Assembly (NCBI RefSeq): GCF_032118995.1
Contig: NC_092656.1
Coordinates: 20,232,965-20,296,964, forward strand
DNA length: 64,000 nt
Direction of reading: 5' to 3'
DNA from: Asterias amurensis
Taxonomy: Eukaryota; Echinodermata; Asteroidea; Forcipulatida; Asteriidae
Part shown: piece by piece, positions 25,217 to 37,867 of the stretch
Layout of the letters: each line of letters opens with the position of its first letter
Position numbering within the stretch: position 1 is the stretch's first letter
Notes under the pieces: model-generated
The model's input: the letters and a program-made list of their open reading frames with translations, nothing else
Databases searched by the model: none
Told to the model about the DNA's origin: nothing
Made by a program: the position numbers and the translations under genes

Positions 25217-25461
25217 CTTTGTAACAAAAAGTTTACGAGTGTACCTATGATTGTGGCTGTGCATAGTTACCAGTTGAACAACAAGATTTCAGGTGATACA
25301 GTTTTGTTTGCTATCATGTTCCACTGCTTTAGAGATGGTCGCCGCATCGTTAACAAATCAAAGTATTATTGCTATTGAATAAACTCTTCTTTTGGAGATG
25401 TGTGGGTGGTTCTTTAGAAAGAACGAGGGATAGAAAAAGGTGTTGAGAGTGTTTCCAACGT

Positions 25462-25827
25462 CTTAAAGGAACATTACTGAATTAGTTTTGTTAACAAAAC
25501 AGTTGCCAACAGTGTAAGTTCTTTATGTAATCCACCACATACATAAACTGACAAACCTGTAGAAGTTTGAGATCGATTGGCCATCTGGGTCACGAGAAAG
25601 TATTGAGTGAAGTCGATGCAATAAAAAAAAATAATAAAAAAATGCTCACTGAGCAATAAACGCCAAATGTGAAATTAAATTATTTTTTTCTCAGTAAATA
25701 TGACATTTCATACCAAAATATTTCAAGGGATGATTTCTACTATCATCATCATCAGACAGTGTAAGTTTGATGTAAATCTGTGAACCTCACAATTTTTTTT
25801 GTACATATTCTGTAATGTTCCTTTAAA
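25462..25827. mobile_element. MITE family H
   Basis: It begins TTAAAGGAACATTACTGAAT and ends CTGTAATGTTCCTTTAA (inverted). A related fragment is at 18470-18600 (AACAAACCTGTGAGAGTTTC, GTCACAAGAAAA). Confidence 0.75.
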
Positions 25828-26366
25828 CATTGTTCTCTGCCTGCTGATTGACACAGGAGCAATGGTACATTAGGCTAAATTATTGACGAGATGTATCCGT
25901 AAATACGGTCGACTTTTAAAGGGCAGATCGGTTTATTGCCATTTGTGTCTCCTTTTCCTTGAATGAAGAGAGGGTGATAGATGCAAGCAGGGGGGGGGGG
26001 GATCCTAACTTGTTTGTGGTAATGAAGTAAACTTGGAATTGAGGGTGGTGACTTACATGCATCTGGAGAATTTACTACTGTGACCATCTTATTTCTTTTC
26101 TTATCAATCTATGTAACTAAGGTGGTAGAGCTGCTAACATTTGCATCTTGCAGTTAGGAAGATCTTATGCAACAAGCGGGCAATTTAAGAATTATACTCA
26201 ACATAATAGTAAAAAGGTTTCAATAATCAGGAAAGTTTTCATAAATTTACGTCATAATGAATTTTCTATTATTAGATAAAATATTTTCTTGTAATGTTAA
26301 TAAACCCAAGGATACAAATCAGCTCATTATTGTCCTATCCGAAGGACATACATACATGTACATCCA

Positions 26367-26578
26367 TGGTAAAATAGACGATGTGACGTCACACGAAAAC
26401 CATAACATGATTCGCGCGCATACCGCCGGGCAAAACCTTTGTGTTTTGGCAGCTAGCTAGAAAGTGTACGCAATCTTACTGTGACTGCGCAACTCAGTGC
26501 CCGGCGAAACATGACGTATAGAGTGTTTTGTCAACAGAGGGCGGTTTGAATGTAAACATAGGTCAGATCGTCTATATC
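26367..26578. mobile_element. MITE with ATAGACGAT ends, carrying a full CRE
   Basis: The left end is ATAGACGATGTGACGTCACA and the right end GGTCAGATCGTCTAT. Position 26382-26389 is the palindromic CRE TGACGTCA. It lies in a CRTC intron. Confidence 0.65.
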
Positions 26579-26589
26579 TTGCTCCAAGG

Positions 26590-26675
26590 ACAAAAGTGCC
26601 ACAACCAGGACTCGAACCCACACTCTGCTGCTCAAATATACCAGAGCTAGTGCTGTTAACCGTTACAAAGCGCTG
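26590..26675 (-). mobile_element. tRNA-like SINE head
   Basis: The minus strand carries a B box GTGGGTTCGAGTCCTG. The A-box region is degenerate. Confidence 0.45.
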
Positions 26676-26814
26676 TCTACTGATTCTCAAAGCAAGCATT
26701 ATTTGACAACAAGCTTGACATTCAGGCTTGTGTAATTGCTTTAGGGATAAAATTACCAGCAAATAAGACACAAGTTCATTGGTCATGTTGGTGTATTGTG
26801 GGGATATTCCTGCT

Positions 26815-27020
26815 GGTTGGGTTTTTGTTTGTTTGTCTGTCTGTCTATCTTTTGTGTCCTTGCCTGTCTTTCTGTCTTCTGTATGTATGTTTTGTGTTGG
26901 CTTGTTTGTTTAATATGGGTTTGTTTGCTGTGTATGTTGAGTTTTTTATTTAGTTGTTGTTTTAATATTTGTATAATATTGTTATGTTGTTGTCTGTTTG
27001 TCTTGTATGCGTGTTTGTTT
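26815..27020 (+). repeat. T/G-rich GTTTGTCTGTCT low-complexity region
   Basis: Runs of TTGTTTGTCTGTCTGTC and related T/G strings occur. Open frames on either strand here are compositional. Confidence 0.7.
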
Positions 27021-28084
27021 TGGTAATAATGTTCCCAAAACACTTATATTTACATGTTTTTTGTATTATTATTTAAATACATTAATTTTTTTTTTTTGAC
27101 TTGGGCTTTGTGGAAGACACATCTCTCTGATGTCAGTTTTTACATTGTTGTACTTCATTTTAGTGTCCAAAGATTTAAAATAAAATAAAATAAATTAAAT
27201 AAAGTTGATACCAAGCATGCTGTATTAAAAAAGAGAAAACTCTTGAACAGTGAGGTGCACGCATTAGCCACTGTATTGTCCCAGCGTGATGCATGTGACG
27301 GCTGTCACATAAGATTTCAAGTACTTGAAAAGGAGCTCTGAAGTTTCCAGGAAATGAAAGTACGTCTAGAGCTCCAAGGTTTGCCTTTGCTTTCTTCAAA
27401 CACACGTCAAAGTACGAGTCAATACTTTATTCTTAAGATCCTGTGTGCCTTCAATTCTCCTTAAGGGTGTGATTGCATTGAAATTGCACTCCATTTTACA
27501 GGCATGCAACTATAACTAAACCCAAAAAAGAGGAAATTACAAAATTTGAATGATTTTGTATAGTACTTTTCCATTTTGAATGGTAAAACTGAGAATAAAA
27601 CAAAACAGAAATCAGCGGAACACAGGATAAGTTACATGCCTGGTTTTATCTGAATCAGCATCGTTTACCCCCATGGAAGTCATATCAATACATAACAAAA
27701 CCCATAATATTTGTCAATCTTTTTTTCTCTCTCCCTAAAAAAAAACTTTTTCCTGTAAGAGTACAAAGGAAGTAATGTACGTCTGCCACTATATGACTCT
27801 GGAGAAAATGTTAACAACTCACAAACCAAAAGATTTAGTCTACCCAATCCAGGAAAATGGATTCAAAAACTTTTATCAAAATCTTAACACATTTTTGACA
27901 GTTTACAAGCGCACATGTTGCAGGAGCTGCACACATTTGCATCTTGCAATCAGGGAAATTTTGTTCTACAATTGGGGAGATAATTAGAATTTCACATTCA
28001 AGACTATAGAGAAAAGAATTTTATAAAGGGCGATTTTTAAGTTGTTGGATCAAAACACGACAAAACTAGCTTATTCTACTATGG

Positions 28085-28310
28085 TTCACATTTAAGCATG
28101 TCACCATGGTATACATACGCGTGTAACCATGGTACATGTGTACGTGTGTTACCAAGGTTTCATGTATGCATGCTTAATATGTAGGTATGGCACACATGTA
28201 CAATGCGTGTAACCATGTACTATGTATGTATGCGTGCACACATGACATGGTACTTGTACGTGTGCAAGCACAGTACACGGTACATGCGTATTTGCCTGTA
28301 CATGCGCAAA
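28085..28310. repeat. TACATG/GTGTAACCATGG low-complexity region
   Basis: There are many permutations of ATGTAC, GTGTACGTGTG and CCATGGTACATG. Frames on both strands are open by composition. Confidence 0.7.
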
Positions 28311-29793
28311 AAGCAATCTATAGTCATTACTGTATGCTTGAAACATCAATCAAAATATTGTTGTTCAAGTGCATTGAATGCCAGACCAGAGCGTTCACTT
28401 TGTGTCTGCATACCGCCCACTCTAATCAATTAATTGTTCAATAAAGGTGCAGCGCAACATTAAACAAAACATCAATACTGTCAAAAATACTACCTGAATG
28501 TAATACAGATGGTAATGTGACACAGTTTTGTGTGATGTACAAATTTGTGTGTGTTTTATCTTTGGAAAGGGATCCCAACCGTTTTTTTAACATGCCTTTT
28601 TTAATCATACAGTAACATCTTAGAAACTGACGGGTCATGGCTCATTGGAAGACGTCTTACCATTGTCAAGTGTAAGATGTGGGCATTTAAGGACTAAGCT
28701 AGGCTCAAGATATTGTGGCTCCTGTGCTCAAGTTTTACCTTGCAGTTTTTTAGACTTCTATCATTACGGATATTAGGTATTGCATGGTGAGGTATTAATG
28801 TATATTTTGTTCGCGGCATCAACATAGTGTTTAAAGGCTCTACCCTACCTATGCAAATTTCTTTTCCAGTTCAAAAACAATCCAATAATGTCACATTCCA
28901 AATATAGGGATCTCAGCATTTTTGTATGTAAAATTATTTCATATATTCCTAAATATTGATGATATTTAATCAAAACAGCATTGAATTTAACCTTTTGACT
29001 AACGCAAAAATTCCTGTTCGCACACCCATTCGCTGTTGATCTCCAATGCATTGAGTTTCAAATGAAGCTCGAAAAGGGTATACAAAAAGACCTTTTACAT
29101 TGTTTAAACTTGGAGTTTAGGACAAATACCCCCCCCCCCCCCCATTTTCATAAGAACTTTGTCTGTTGGAAAATGAGTGGATGACAAAACTGAATTCGAC
29201 CTTGAAGCTCCTCTTTAAGTCAATGTCGACCACTGAAAGAAAACAGCTGCAAACAACCACCCTGTTTTTTATCAATGTGTGTACACAAGTGAGTGATACT
29301 CTACATCCAATTAACATTGAGACTGCTTTGCTGAATCCTATGAATAATAATATCAGGAGGAGTCAAGGTTATGCCAGTACTTGGTAAAAACGTGACAAAA
29401 ATTTGCTTGAAATTTAAAAAAAAAGGTGTCCAAATTGTTCACTTACAATACATTTACATGTAAATGAAAGATAAAACAGTAAGAACATTTTTTTTCCCCG
29501 TGAAATATTGCCCTCTAAAAAATGAAGTCATATTCAAGAAAACTAAATAAAAACAATAAAAAAATGATTTGGGTTGCTAAGTACATGTAAAGCTGTTTTA
29601 ATCCCATAACAAGTGTTACACTGAGGCGCTTCTCAGATTCAAAAGTTAGGGCATAAAAACTGTTTATCTTTCCACATAATCGCAGTACTTTGAAGTGAAA
29701 TGTTTCTCCAAATACTTCATAATATCAAATGTGCTGTGGGCTTCAAACCAAAAATTTAACCATTAATTTTCAGAGTGGTCACCCAACACATAC

Positions 29794-30385
29794 TAGGCCT
29801 GGGTGAATTATTCGAATATCCGGTTAATGGCGAATAGGTTTTCCTATCCGTAACCGCGAATGCCTTTTTTTTCTTAACCGGATATCCGCATAGGGCGCGA
29901 ATACCTATTTACAAACCGCATAATTCTGTAATTACAACCGAGTAACCGGATATTCTTTAATATCCGAATATCCGCGGACGTCGGGCGACAACTGATATGA
30001 ATGTTTTGTCTGAATCCTTATGAAACTTCTATTAAGACAGCATAAAACAGCATATATTAATTATTAAATATGCTCACCTCCGTGAAGAGTTAAAACAATG
30101 ACATTTCTGACATAATTTGTTCAAAGATTACAAAAGTTTTCCTTCACGTAGAGTCAATCACGATCAAAAGAAAAAGCAAATCGCCATCTTTAAATTAGAT
30201 CCGGTCATATTTATGAATGAACCGAGTGACACTGTCTAAAACTAATATCAATCCGCCCATAAGATCTCTTTCACAAACGAACAGCGCCCTCTAGCGGCAA
30301 AAAAACTATTCGAATATCCGGTTAATTTTGGATAGTTGGCCAGCGGTATCCGAATAACAAAATTTCACTCTTCGCCCAGCACTAA
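29794..30385. mobile_element. hAT-like nonautonomous DNA transposon (592 bp)
   Basis: The ends are TAGGCCTGGGTGAATTATTC and TTCGCCCAGCACTA (inverted), with a perfect 8-bp target duplication ACACATAC at 29786-29793 and 30386-30393. The interior is rich in CGAATATCCGG motifs. There is no transposase frame. Confidence 0.87.
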
Positions 30386-32269
30386 CACATACCCTCCCTT
30401 TAAGAGAGTATATTCCAAACACATTGAACCACTGACTAATAACCAGGGAGAGATCCCCACTGCCTTCATACAGGAGGAGGATCCGTATACATGTGTATGT
30501 ACTGAATGTTGTCACACATGATCACCGTCATCCCTGCATAATTAGTTGACTTCACGCTGACAGGATTGCGGCTAGTACTGCGATGGTGGATTGTTAAACC
30601 ACTTGCTCTGAAATTAGTTGAACCATAAAGGGAGGACAAGTCTAGTTTATTCCGGAATCTATGAATCTATTGACTGCTATTTCTGTAAGGAGAGAAGGTT
30701 TGGTTTTGAGCAATGTTCAGTGTTGTAATGTAAGAGCAATTGTATATTTAAACGATGTATGTGGATAGCAAATGTTTTGTGTACAATGTAAATGGTACAC
30801 AGGTAGGATAAGAATGTAGAAGAAATTTGTGTGCCGATACAAATGCGAATTGTGGGTCAATAAGTGCGTATTGTGGGCTGACTGAGGGTTGATGTGCAGG
30901 AACTGTTTCCTAAAATGCAATGTTTTTTTAGCAATATTTTTAATTATTTCAGATCACATGCACAAAAATCAAAGGATAAACTGAAATTGCACAATAGGGC
31001 TTTTAGGTAAAAAGAAACATGTAACACCCATCAAACTTTTGTTTTTCTGATCGAGGGACTTAAATTCTCAAGGGCTAAATAGAATTTAGTTGTCACAAAC
31101 ACCAGACAAATTCTTCTGTTAGCACATTAGAAGAAGTTAAAGAAAAAAAAAACATCAAAATGGATCATGAAACATGATCAAAATTCATGATCAAAATTGA
31201 TTACCGACATCAAACAGACTGAGTCGCATTCAATCAACGTGACGTGAAAACATAGCGCACATGAGGGACATTGCGAAAAAAAAAAAAAAAAAAATTGCAC
31301 CGAGCAAATACTGCCAATTATTCATTCACAATACACAACCCGTCGCCATGGAAACTGATTATCTGCGTCCCACAGGAGGGCGAAAGCAAAGTGAAATTAA
31401 TCCATCCCTTAAAAAAAAAAAAACCTTGCGCAGGGCCCAGGTTTTGTATGGTGCTTTACCAAGAGAACCATAGGCTTCAGTTACACAGCCTCGACTTTTT
31501 GTTTGTGCGGAGAACAGGGCGAGAGAGAGTTGAAACTCTAGACAACAATATCACTCCTTCGTTCGTAACGAGATACGCGATGGCGATGAGGGACATTGGG
31601 GACGGCAAGGAATTGCAACCAAGGCAAAATAATAAGGGACAATGGCGGATTCATGAATCTTCATTCACTCGGCCGGTTTCATAAACACCTTCACTGGATG
31701 GGATCTATTCATGATGTAAGACACTGAATCTTGGAACGATTCTGGCTCTATTTTCGCGCGGAGAAATTTTTTTCCCTCGTATGATTTTAAGTGTTTAACA
31801 GACTTTAAATTAAATGATGTTTAGTGAATGACTTGGGAAAAAGAAAGAAGAAGAAGAAAGAAGAAAAAAAAACCAACTGAGTACATGGAGTAACCCAAAT
31901 ATCAAATGGCAATTGATAAAGGCGCCACAAATAAAACCAGGGTTTCTTTTTTTAATTTACAAATCTCTGAATGACATGTAGCAGAGCCTGATGGGTATGC
32001 TAGATACTGTCTGGCAACATCAAAAGCAATTTCTGAAACTCTTTTAAAAACTTGTTGAGACAATATTTACACTAAATGTATGTATTTACACTGTATCGTG
32101 TATCATTAATTTAAAAAATGTTATGTCCGCTGTGTGCATTTCACAAGGGCATATATAATATTCTGAATATGTCTACTGTAGTATGTTGTATGTATTCAGT
32201 CTTAAATTATCGTTTAAGTATGACATATGATTTCCAATCGGCACACATCTGCATTACACAGACAAATCA

Positions 32270-32355
32270 CTTGGGTGGGATTCAAACCCACGCCCTTTAC
32301 ATTACTAGAGCGGATGTCTTACATGTACCACTAGACCAACGAGCTAGCCCAGTGG
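32270..32355 (-). mobile_element. tRNA-derived SINE head
   Basis: The minus strand reads TAGCTCGTTGGTCTAGTGGT (A box) and GTGGGTTTGAATCCCACC (B box), at Pol III promoter spacing. Confidence 0.65.
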
Positions 32356-32363
32356 CTAGTATA

Positions 32364-32530
32364 CAAATATTGACTGCTTCGAGTGCTATGGTTAAAACTA
32401 TGACTCCCGAGGTGATCCACGGAGCGTTCTATTTTCCCGAGGCGAAGCCGAGGGAAAATAGAACGCTCCGGGGATCACCGAGGGAGTCATAGTTTTTAAC
32501 CATTGCACGAGTAAAAGCAGTCAATATTTG
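32364..32530. mobile_element. 167-bp foldback element
   Basis: The left arm starts CAAATATTGACTGCTTCGAG and the right arm ends AAAGCAGTCAATATTTG. The inner arms ACTATGACTCCC / GGGAGTCATAGT and GAGCGTTCTATTTTCCC / GGGAAAATAGAACGCTC pair around GAGGCGAAGCCGAG. Confidence 0.85.
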
Positions 32531-32739
32531 TTTTATAACACCCCAAACATTTCTAAAACCTGTATTATTATTATTAAGTTACAGACCTGAATGCTACAAT
32601 CCACGGACGACGCGAACACAGATTGCAAACACTTTTACCTACTGTGTTGCATGTAGTGTCGGACAATCCGAAATGGTTACAGACTATTAATTTATCATCC
32701 TCGTACACGCAACTGACGTCTGGGTACTGCACGCCGTGT

Positions 32740-32800
32740 GCTAGTCTGTCGGACTAGCGCACGGCGCCATGTGCTAGTCTTCGGACTAGCGCATGGCAAA
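32740..32800. repeat. Paired short hairpins
   Basis: GTGCTAGTCTGTCGGACTAGCGCAC-type and GTGCTAGTCTTCGGACTAGCGCA-type hairpins stand side by side. Each is a short perfect stem with a tiny loop. Confidence 0.7.
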
Positions 32801-34369
32801 CCGACGCTCTATCACACGGCCGTCGTCTAGCAAAACTAAGACATGTCATGTGACGCGCTCTAAACCAATGAGCAGGCACAATACTTGCAAGGGGTGTTAT
32901 AAAGGCAACTAGAATACCATGTGTTAGCAGTGAGCACTGCAATCGTTTAAATGGGGGAATGCTGGTAGTTTTGCATGGGGGATAACTATCATAATTTGGG
33001 TTTTACATTCACACCAAATTATTATTTATCCCCAAAGTGAAATTAACATCTGTCAGAACATAACTTAACCATGTGATTATAACACGTTTCTTTGATTAAA
33101 ATACCCTCTTTAGCGAACTATTTGCAACTCCTTCACAAATCCATACTTATTACACATGTAGATATGATACATGTTAGCTGTGTTTACATTACATCGATAG
33201 AGGACAAATTATAGATAAAATTGTAGCGAAGGAGGGCAACTGCACACAACAGATTTGTCGATTGTCGTAAGTTTCAATGTTTTAAACTTTTTAGTCTACA
33301 TGTAATTGTATATAGTTGTTTAAACAGGTGCCATTCGTACATTAAATGTAGAGATGGCACATCATTATCAGAATCTATGTACACATACATGATGATATAA
33401 TGTGATGGCTTAAATTTCATCTGCACCATGACTCTTACATAATAACACCATGAGCTATATGACTTTAAAGTACAATTTAGCCTTTGGGAAAGACTCTGAA
33501 TAAATTCACAAAAATCGTCGAGATAAAACCATTGCATGTACTGCACAGTACAGGCTTGGTAAGAAAAACACCCGGAAAAAAAACCCAACATTCTGAGGAC
33601 CATGTTTCAATTCAGCGTGCTTTACGGCCAAACATCCTAACATTTGAAAGCCCCACAGCTTTAATCAATTCTGGAACCTGGCAAGGATCTATGTACTGTA
33701 TGAGTCATATAAAACAAATAATTGAATACATTTCATTCATACATTGTCACGCACTGTAATATTATAACCACTCATAAAATCTGGCTCAAAAACTTTCCAT
33801 TCACCTCATAAAATGGAATAGTCCAGATTTCACGATGTGATTATATCACTAGAACAATGCACTCTAAGCACCCAATATTTGTATAATATAATCAAAAGTG
33901 TGTGCTAACGTAGTATCGATCAAAATATTTCAGTCACAAATGCAATCATTTCTTTTTGATTATCGTAAACTTAATTAATATTACACACTTCTGTCACCTT
34001 TAAAGGCAATGTAGGCTGTCAAAGCTACAAGACCCTTCCACTTTTAAGGATCTGAATTCATAAATCCACTCATGTGCGATGACCCTTGTCAACAGTACAG
34101 TGCCCTTTCGTTTTAAATTCATAATGCAATGTGAACTCCCCATAAACAAAATACTATCAACTGCGCAATAGCTACTGTTTCTCAAAACCACAACTAAAAG
34201 CTTCACATGCAAACCATTGAACTAGACAGCCACCCAAGCAACCTTAAAGATTTTCCTCAGAGCTCCGCGCAATCACTACTGTTTCTCAAAACCACAACTA
34301 AATACTTCTAGTTTAAATACGAAAACCTTTTAACCGGACACCCGCCCAAGCAATCTTAAGAGATTTTCC

Positions 34370-34580
34370 AAAGGGCTCCGCAAGTTTTTCTATAATACTG
34401 AGATGAGCTCGTTATCAGTTTATGTAGCATCAGTAATTGATATCGGCTAATTAAAAACTATGATTTAACGACTCCTGATGGTGGTGAGTGACTAGGCAGA
34501 CTGTTTAATTAGTTGGTTTGATTAAGTTCTACAATGAGTCTCCTCAAACAAAAGAAATTTTTTCACAGGTCAAACGGAGA
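34370..34580. promoter_or_regulatory. Candidate homeodomain-site cluster in a CRTC intron
   Basis: Unique sequence has AGTAATTGATATCGGCTAAT, TTTAATTAGTTGG and TTTGATTAAG close together. No repeat family matches. Confidence 0.2.
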
Positions 34581-34924
34581 GTGTGTAATTAATTTCTGTG
34601 TAATGTAACTGCTGAACTAGATCCAGCGCGTTTGCAGTGGTGTTGATGTAGGTGTGTATGAAATACTTCTTCATTGTAACCACACTCTAAGTTGTTCTGA
34701 TAACCCAGTTACAACGTCTAATTATGGGACAGGTGTGCGTGTATCTTACAGAAAAGACGAAGAAACGATTTTAAAGAAGAGGATATTGGCATTTCCACAA
34801 AGCCTGCATCCCGACAAAATTGTACTTCTCAGTTGTAAAATTACAAGTTTCGATGAACAAAATTTGAGGCTGGCCCGATTCTAAACAGAGGCAATACACA
34901 GACAGTTGCCATACATAGACAGTT

Positions 34925-35062
34925 GCCTCCATGGCCCTGGTAAGTACCTTGGTGCCCTTTGAAATGATCCAGCAGAAATTTATATTTCTCACCTGTCACC
35001 TGAAGGCGCCCATACTAAGGAAAAACTGCCTTGCCCTTACAACAAGGAGAAATCAGTCCTGT
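34925..35062 (+). mobile_element. Family D copy
   Basis: It has CCTTGGTGCCCTTTGAAATG, ATCCAGCAGAAATT and GGAAAAACTGCCTTGCCCTT. Confidence 0.65.
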
Positions 35063-35459
35063 AAAAGTTTGTGTACATGGGTTGTGGTCAACCTTGTTTA
35101 CAAAAAGGCCCCCAAAAATGAAGTTCTGTTTCTGGTAACATGTCATTTAAAAATGGTAGGTAGGTTGGGATTTTTTGTGTGTCAAAATGTAACAGTTCAA
35201 CTTAACCCAAAAAACAGTAAGCAACAAAAAGCTGCTCTGAAATCCATCAAAGAATTGTAGGCCTATACTTAACTTATATGGGGTACGCCAGGGGATATTT
35301 CCCATTGGCATGGTGGTTTGATGGAGATTGTGTCAGATGTAAATGTTTCTCAAGAAAAGAAAAAAATTCCAACTAAAATGATGTCCAAAATGGTTGCACG
35401 TGACTTCTGTTGAATGAATGTTGAGCACATTTAACGTATTTGAACAATTTGCAGATTGC

Positions 35460-35646
35460 GCTCTGCAGATTTGGCAGCTCAATTTGAAGATTTGGCAGCT
35501 CAATTTGAAGATTTGGCAGCTCAATCTGCAGATCGTGCAGCTCAATCTGCAGTTTGTGCAGCTCAATCTGCAGTTTGTGCAGCTCAATCTGCAGATTGTG
35601 CAGCTCAATCTGCAGATTGTGCAGCTCAGTCTTCAGATTGTGCAAA
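35460..35646. repeat. 21-bp minisatellite, about nine copies
   Basis: The units are variants of GCAGCTCAATCTGCAGATTGT. The unit has no stop codon in several frames on both strands. On the minus strand it reads as the heptad LHNLQIE. Confidence 0.9.
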
Positions 35647-36589
35647 TCCCTAAGTGCAATCAACATGAGTATTTTTGTTTCCCCAGTGTGGCCAGGGCAA
35701 TTTCCTGTGTTCACAGAACAAACATGGGTGCTGTGCATTGAATTCAATGGAGGGCTTTTTACCATCGTGAAGTGTGACCTGGATTTGGACCCACATATCA
35801 CCAACATAAGGCCTTCAAAACAATGAAATGAAAAAAAGTTAAATGCCGTTTGCATAATACTCATGACTACGTCATGAGAACTTCCGTTAAATGCTCTAGA
35901 CCGCTCAGCCAAGAAATGCCAAGATATACCAAACAGTGCCCAACAAGATTGAAGCATCTGTGAAGAAAAACAACCAAGACAAAACCATCTCAGCCCTCAA
36001 AACCATCTCAAAATTCCAGGCCTGCAAACAAAAAGATCAACGCATTGACTTGAACAACGTCAAGCTCATGGCCCCATCCCCTTCTCAGGAATATTTTTTT
36101 TGCTAAATATAATTAAACGGTTTAAATACTGTACCTAAACAAAAATTACTGTTATGACTCTACAAGAACAAATCTGTACCTCAATTGAAGTCGGACTGCG
36201 TTTTACTTTCATATTAAAAAGGATATGTGCCTTGATCTATGGCCGCTACCACTCCGTTGATGTGAACGATAAACTCTATCTCCAACAGGTGACCTGGTCG
36301 TTGCAGCTTTTATATCTTCTAAACTATGTAATGCATTCTGAAAGCAAGAAGGAAAAAAGAGGGATTAAACAGCGACTTGTAGATTTGTTACCATGGTTAC
36401 AGTCTCAAAATCAACTCAGTCATTTGTGAATCTTCTGTGACAGTCAGAATCTCTACAGCTACAGGCATGTATGCATCATTTTTGAAAGGGCACCGAGGCA
36501 TTTTCCGCTTAGAAAAGGGCACCCTATGAATAAATCTTAAATTTCTAACTGGAGCATCATATTTTTTTTAATTATCCGAAAATCTGAAA

Positions 36590-36750
36590 TTGTGCAACAA
36601 GGATGTTTTTCTGACACTGTTTCTCACAGCTTCATGACCAATTGAGCAAACATTTCCACAGATTTGTTATTTTATGCAAAATGTTGGGATCAACAAGTGA
36701 GAAGACTGGTCTTTGAAAATCACTGTACCAAAGGTGTCCAGTGCCTTTAA
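36590..36750 (+). mobile_element. MITE-A partial copy
   Basis: It contains CACAGATTTGTTATTTTATG, GTGAGAAGACTGGTCTTTGA and the right end GGTGTCCAGTGCCTTTAA. Confidence 0.65.
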
Positions 36751-37490
36751 CCAAGCATGGTGGATTGGGAATTATCTTTATAATTGTGCACTCTGGTCAA
36801 TATTGATGACATTACAAGCTGAATCAAATAATTCGGCCAACTATGGTCGATCTCTGCATTTAACAGAATTTGTACGAAATTGGGCCCTGTCTAATTTTGT
36901 TTACTGAGAATGGAATTTTGTGCAGCTTTACTCACTTTCTTTAAACCTTCAGGCCTATACAGTACTCTACACATAACTGTATTCATCTACTTTGTACATG
37001 GCGTATACACTTACATTACGTACACAAAATTACGTCACAAAATGGCCTTTTACATTTCTACACAACTCTAGAGCATCTTTATTTATTTTTTAAGGTACAG
37101 AAAAGAACACTTTCATTTCCATCCTTTAAAACACATTCATCTAAAAATATAATCCAATCAACGCAAAAAGGTCACATTGCTGTACTATTTTTACTGAAAA
37201 CAATAAGCTCTAGACTACAGCATGTTAATGATGTAAGAGATGTTGATTTGCTGGAAGGGGGGGGGTCAAATGTTTTTTGTCTTCACATTATTTTAGGAGG
37301 ATCCTGGAGCATTAGTGTAGATAAAAGAGGCTGTGTCATCATGATCAAACCAGGCCTGTGACTATACATTATTTCTTGTGATAATTATTTACGCTTGGAT
37401 CCAACTTGTTTTGGATCATCACACTGTGTAGTACAAAAGCTTTCAAAGCTTTGACTTATTGACTGTAAACCTTCTAATTCGATGTTTGTT

Positions 37491-37866
37491 TTAAAGCCAG
37501 TATACACTTTCGGAACAGAAAAATAAATAAAAGTTCACAGATTTACAAATAACTTGCAGGGTTTACAGAAGGTAATGGTAAAATATTCCTCTTGAAATAT
37601 TATTCCATGAAATGCATTACTTTTTGAGAAAACATTAAAAAAAATTATCAATTCTCGACAACGAAAATTACGGATTTATAGTAAACACATGTCATGACAC
37701 GGCAAAACGTGCAGAAACAAGGGTGGGTTTTCCCGTTATTTTCTCCCGACTCTGATGACCAATTGAGCCTACATTTTCACAGGTACGTTATATTATATAT
37801 AAGTTGTGATACACGAAGTGTGGGCCTTGGACAATACTGTTTACCGAAAGGGTCCAATGGCTTTAA
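37491..37866 (+). mobile_element. MITE-B copy
   Basis: It begins TTAAAGCCAGTATACACTTT and ends ACCGAAAGGGTCCAATGGCT. The interior is colinear with the other copies. Confidence 0.85.
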
Positions 37867-37867
37867 T

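Noticed and set aside
26457..26786. 109-codon minus-strand open frame
   Set aside because: It spans a MITE end and a tRNA-like SINE. One possible exon inside it (ending at 26481) is phase-compatible with CRTC but lacks an acceptor tract and similarity.
31261..31684. 70- and 137-codon plus-strand open frames
   Set aside because: Lysine runs come from A-rich tracts and the rest shows no family. They overlap in two frames with no exon borders.
32270..32355. Possible functional tRNA gene on the minus strand
   Set aside because: A and B boxes are present but the acceptor stem does not pair and the anticodon region is abnormal, so it is a SINE head.
35373..35957. 194-codon minus-strand open frame with leucine heptads
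   Set aside because: Its regular part is the 21-bp minisatellite, which is open in several frames on both strands. The flanks show no family, splice or start context.
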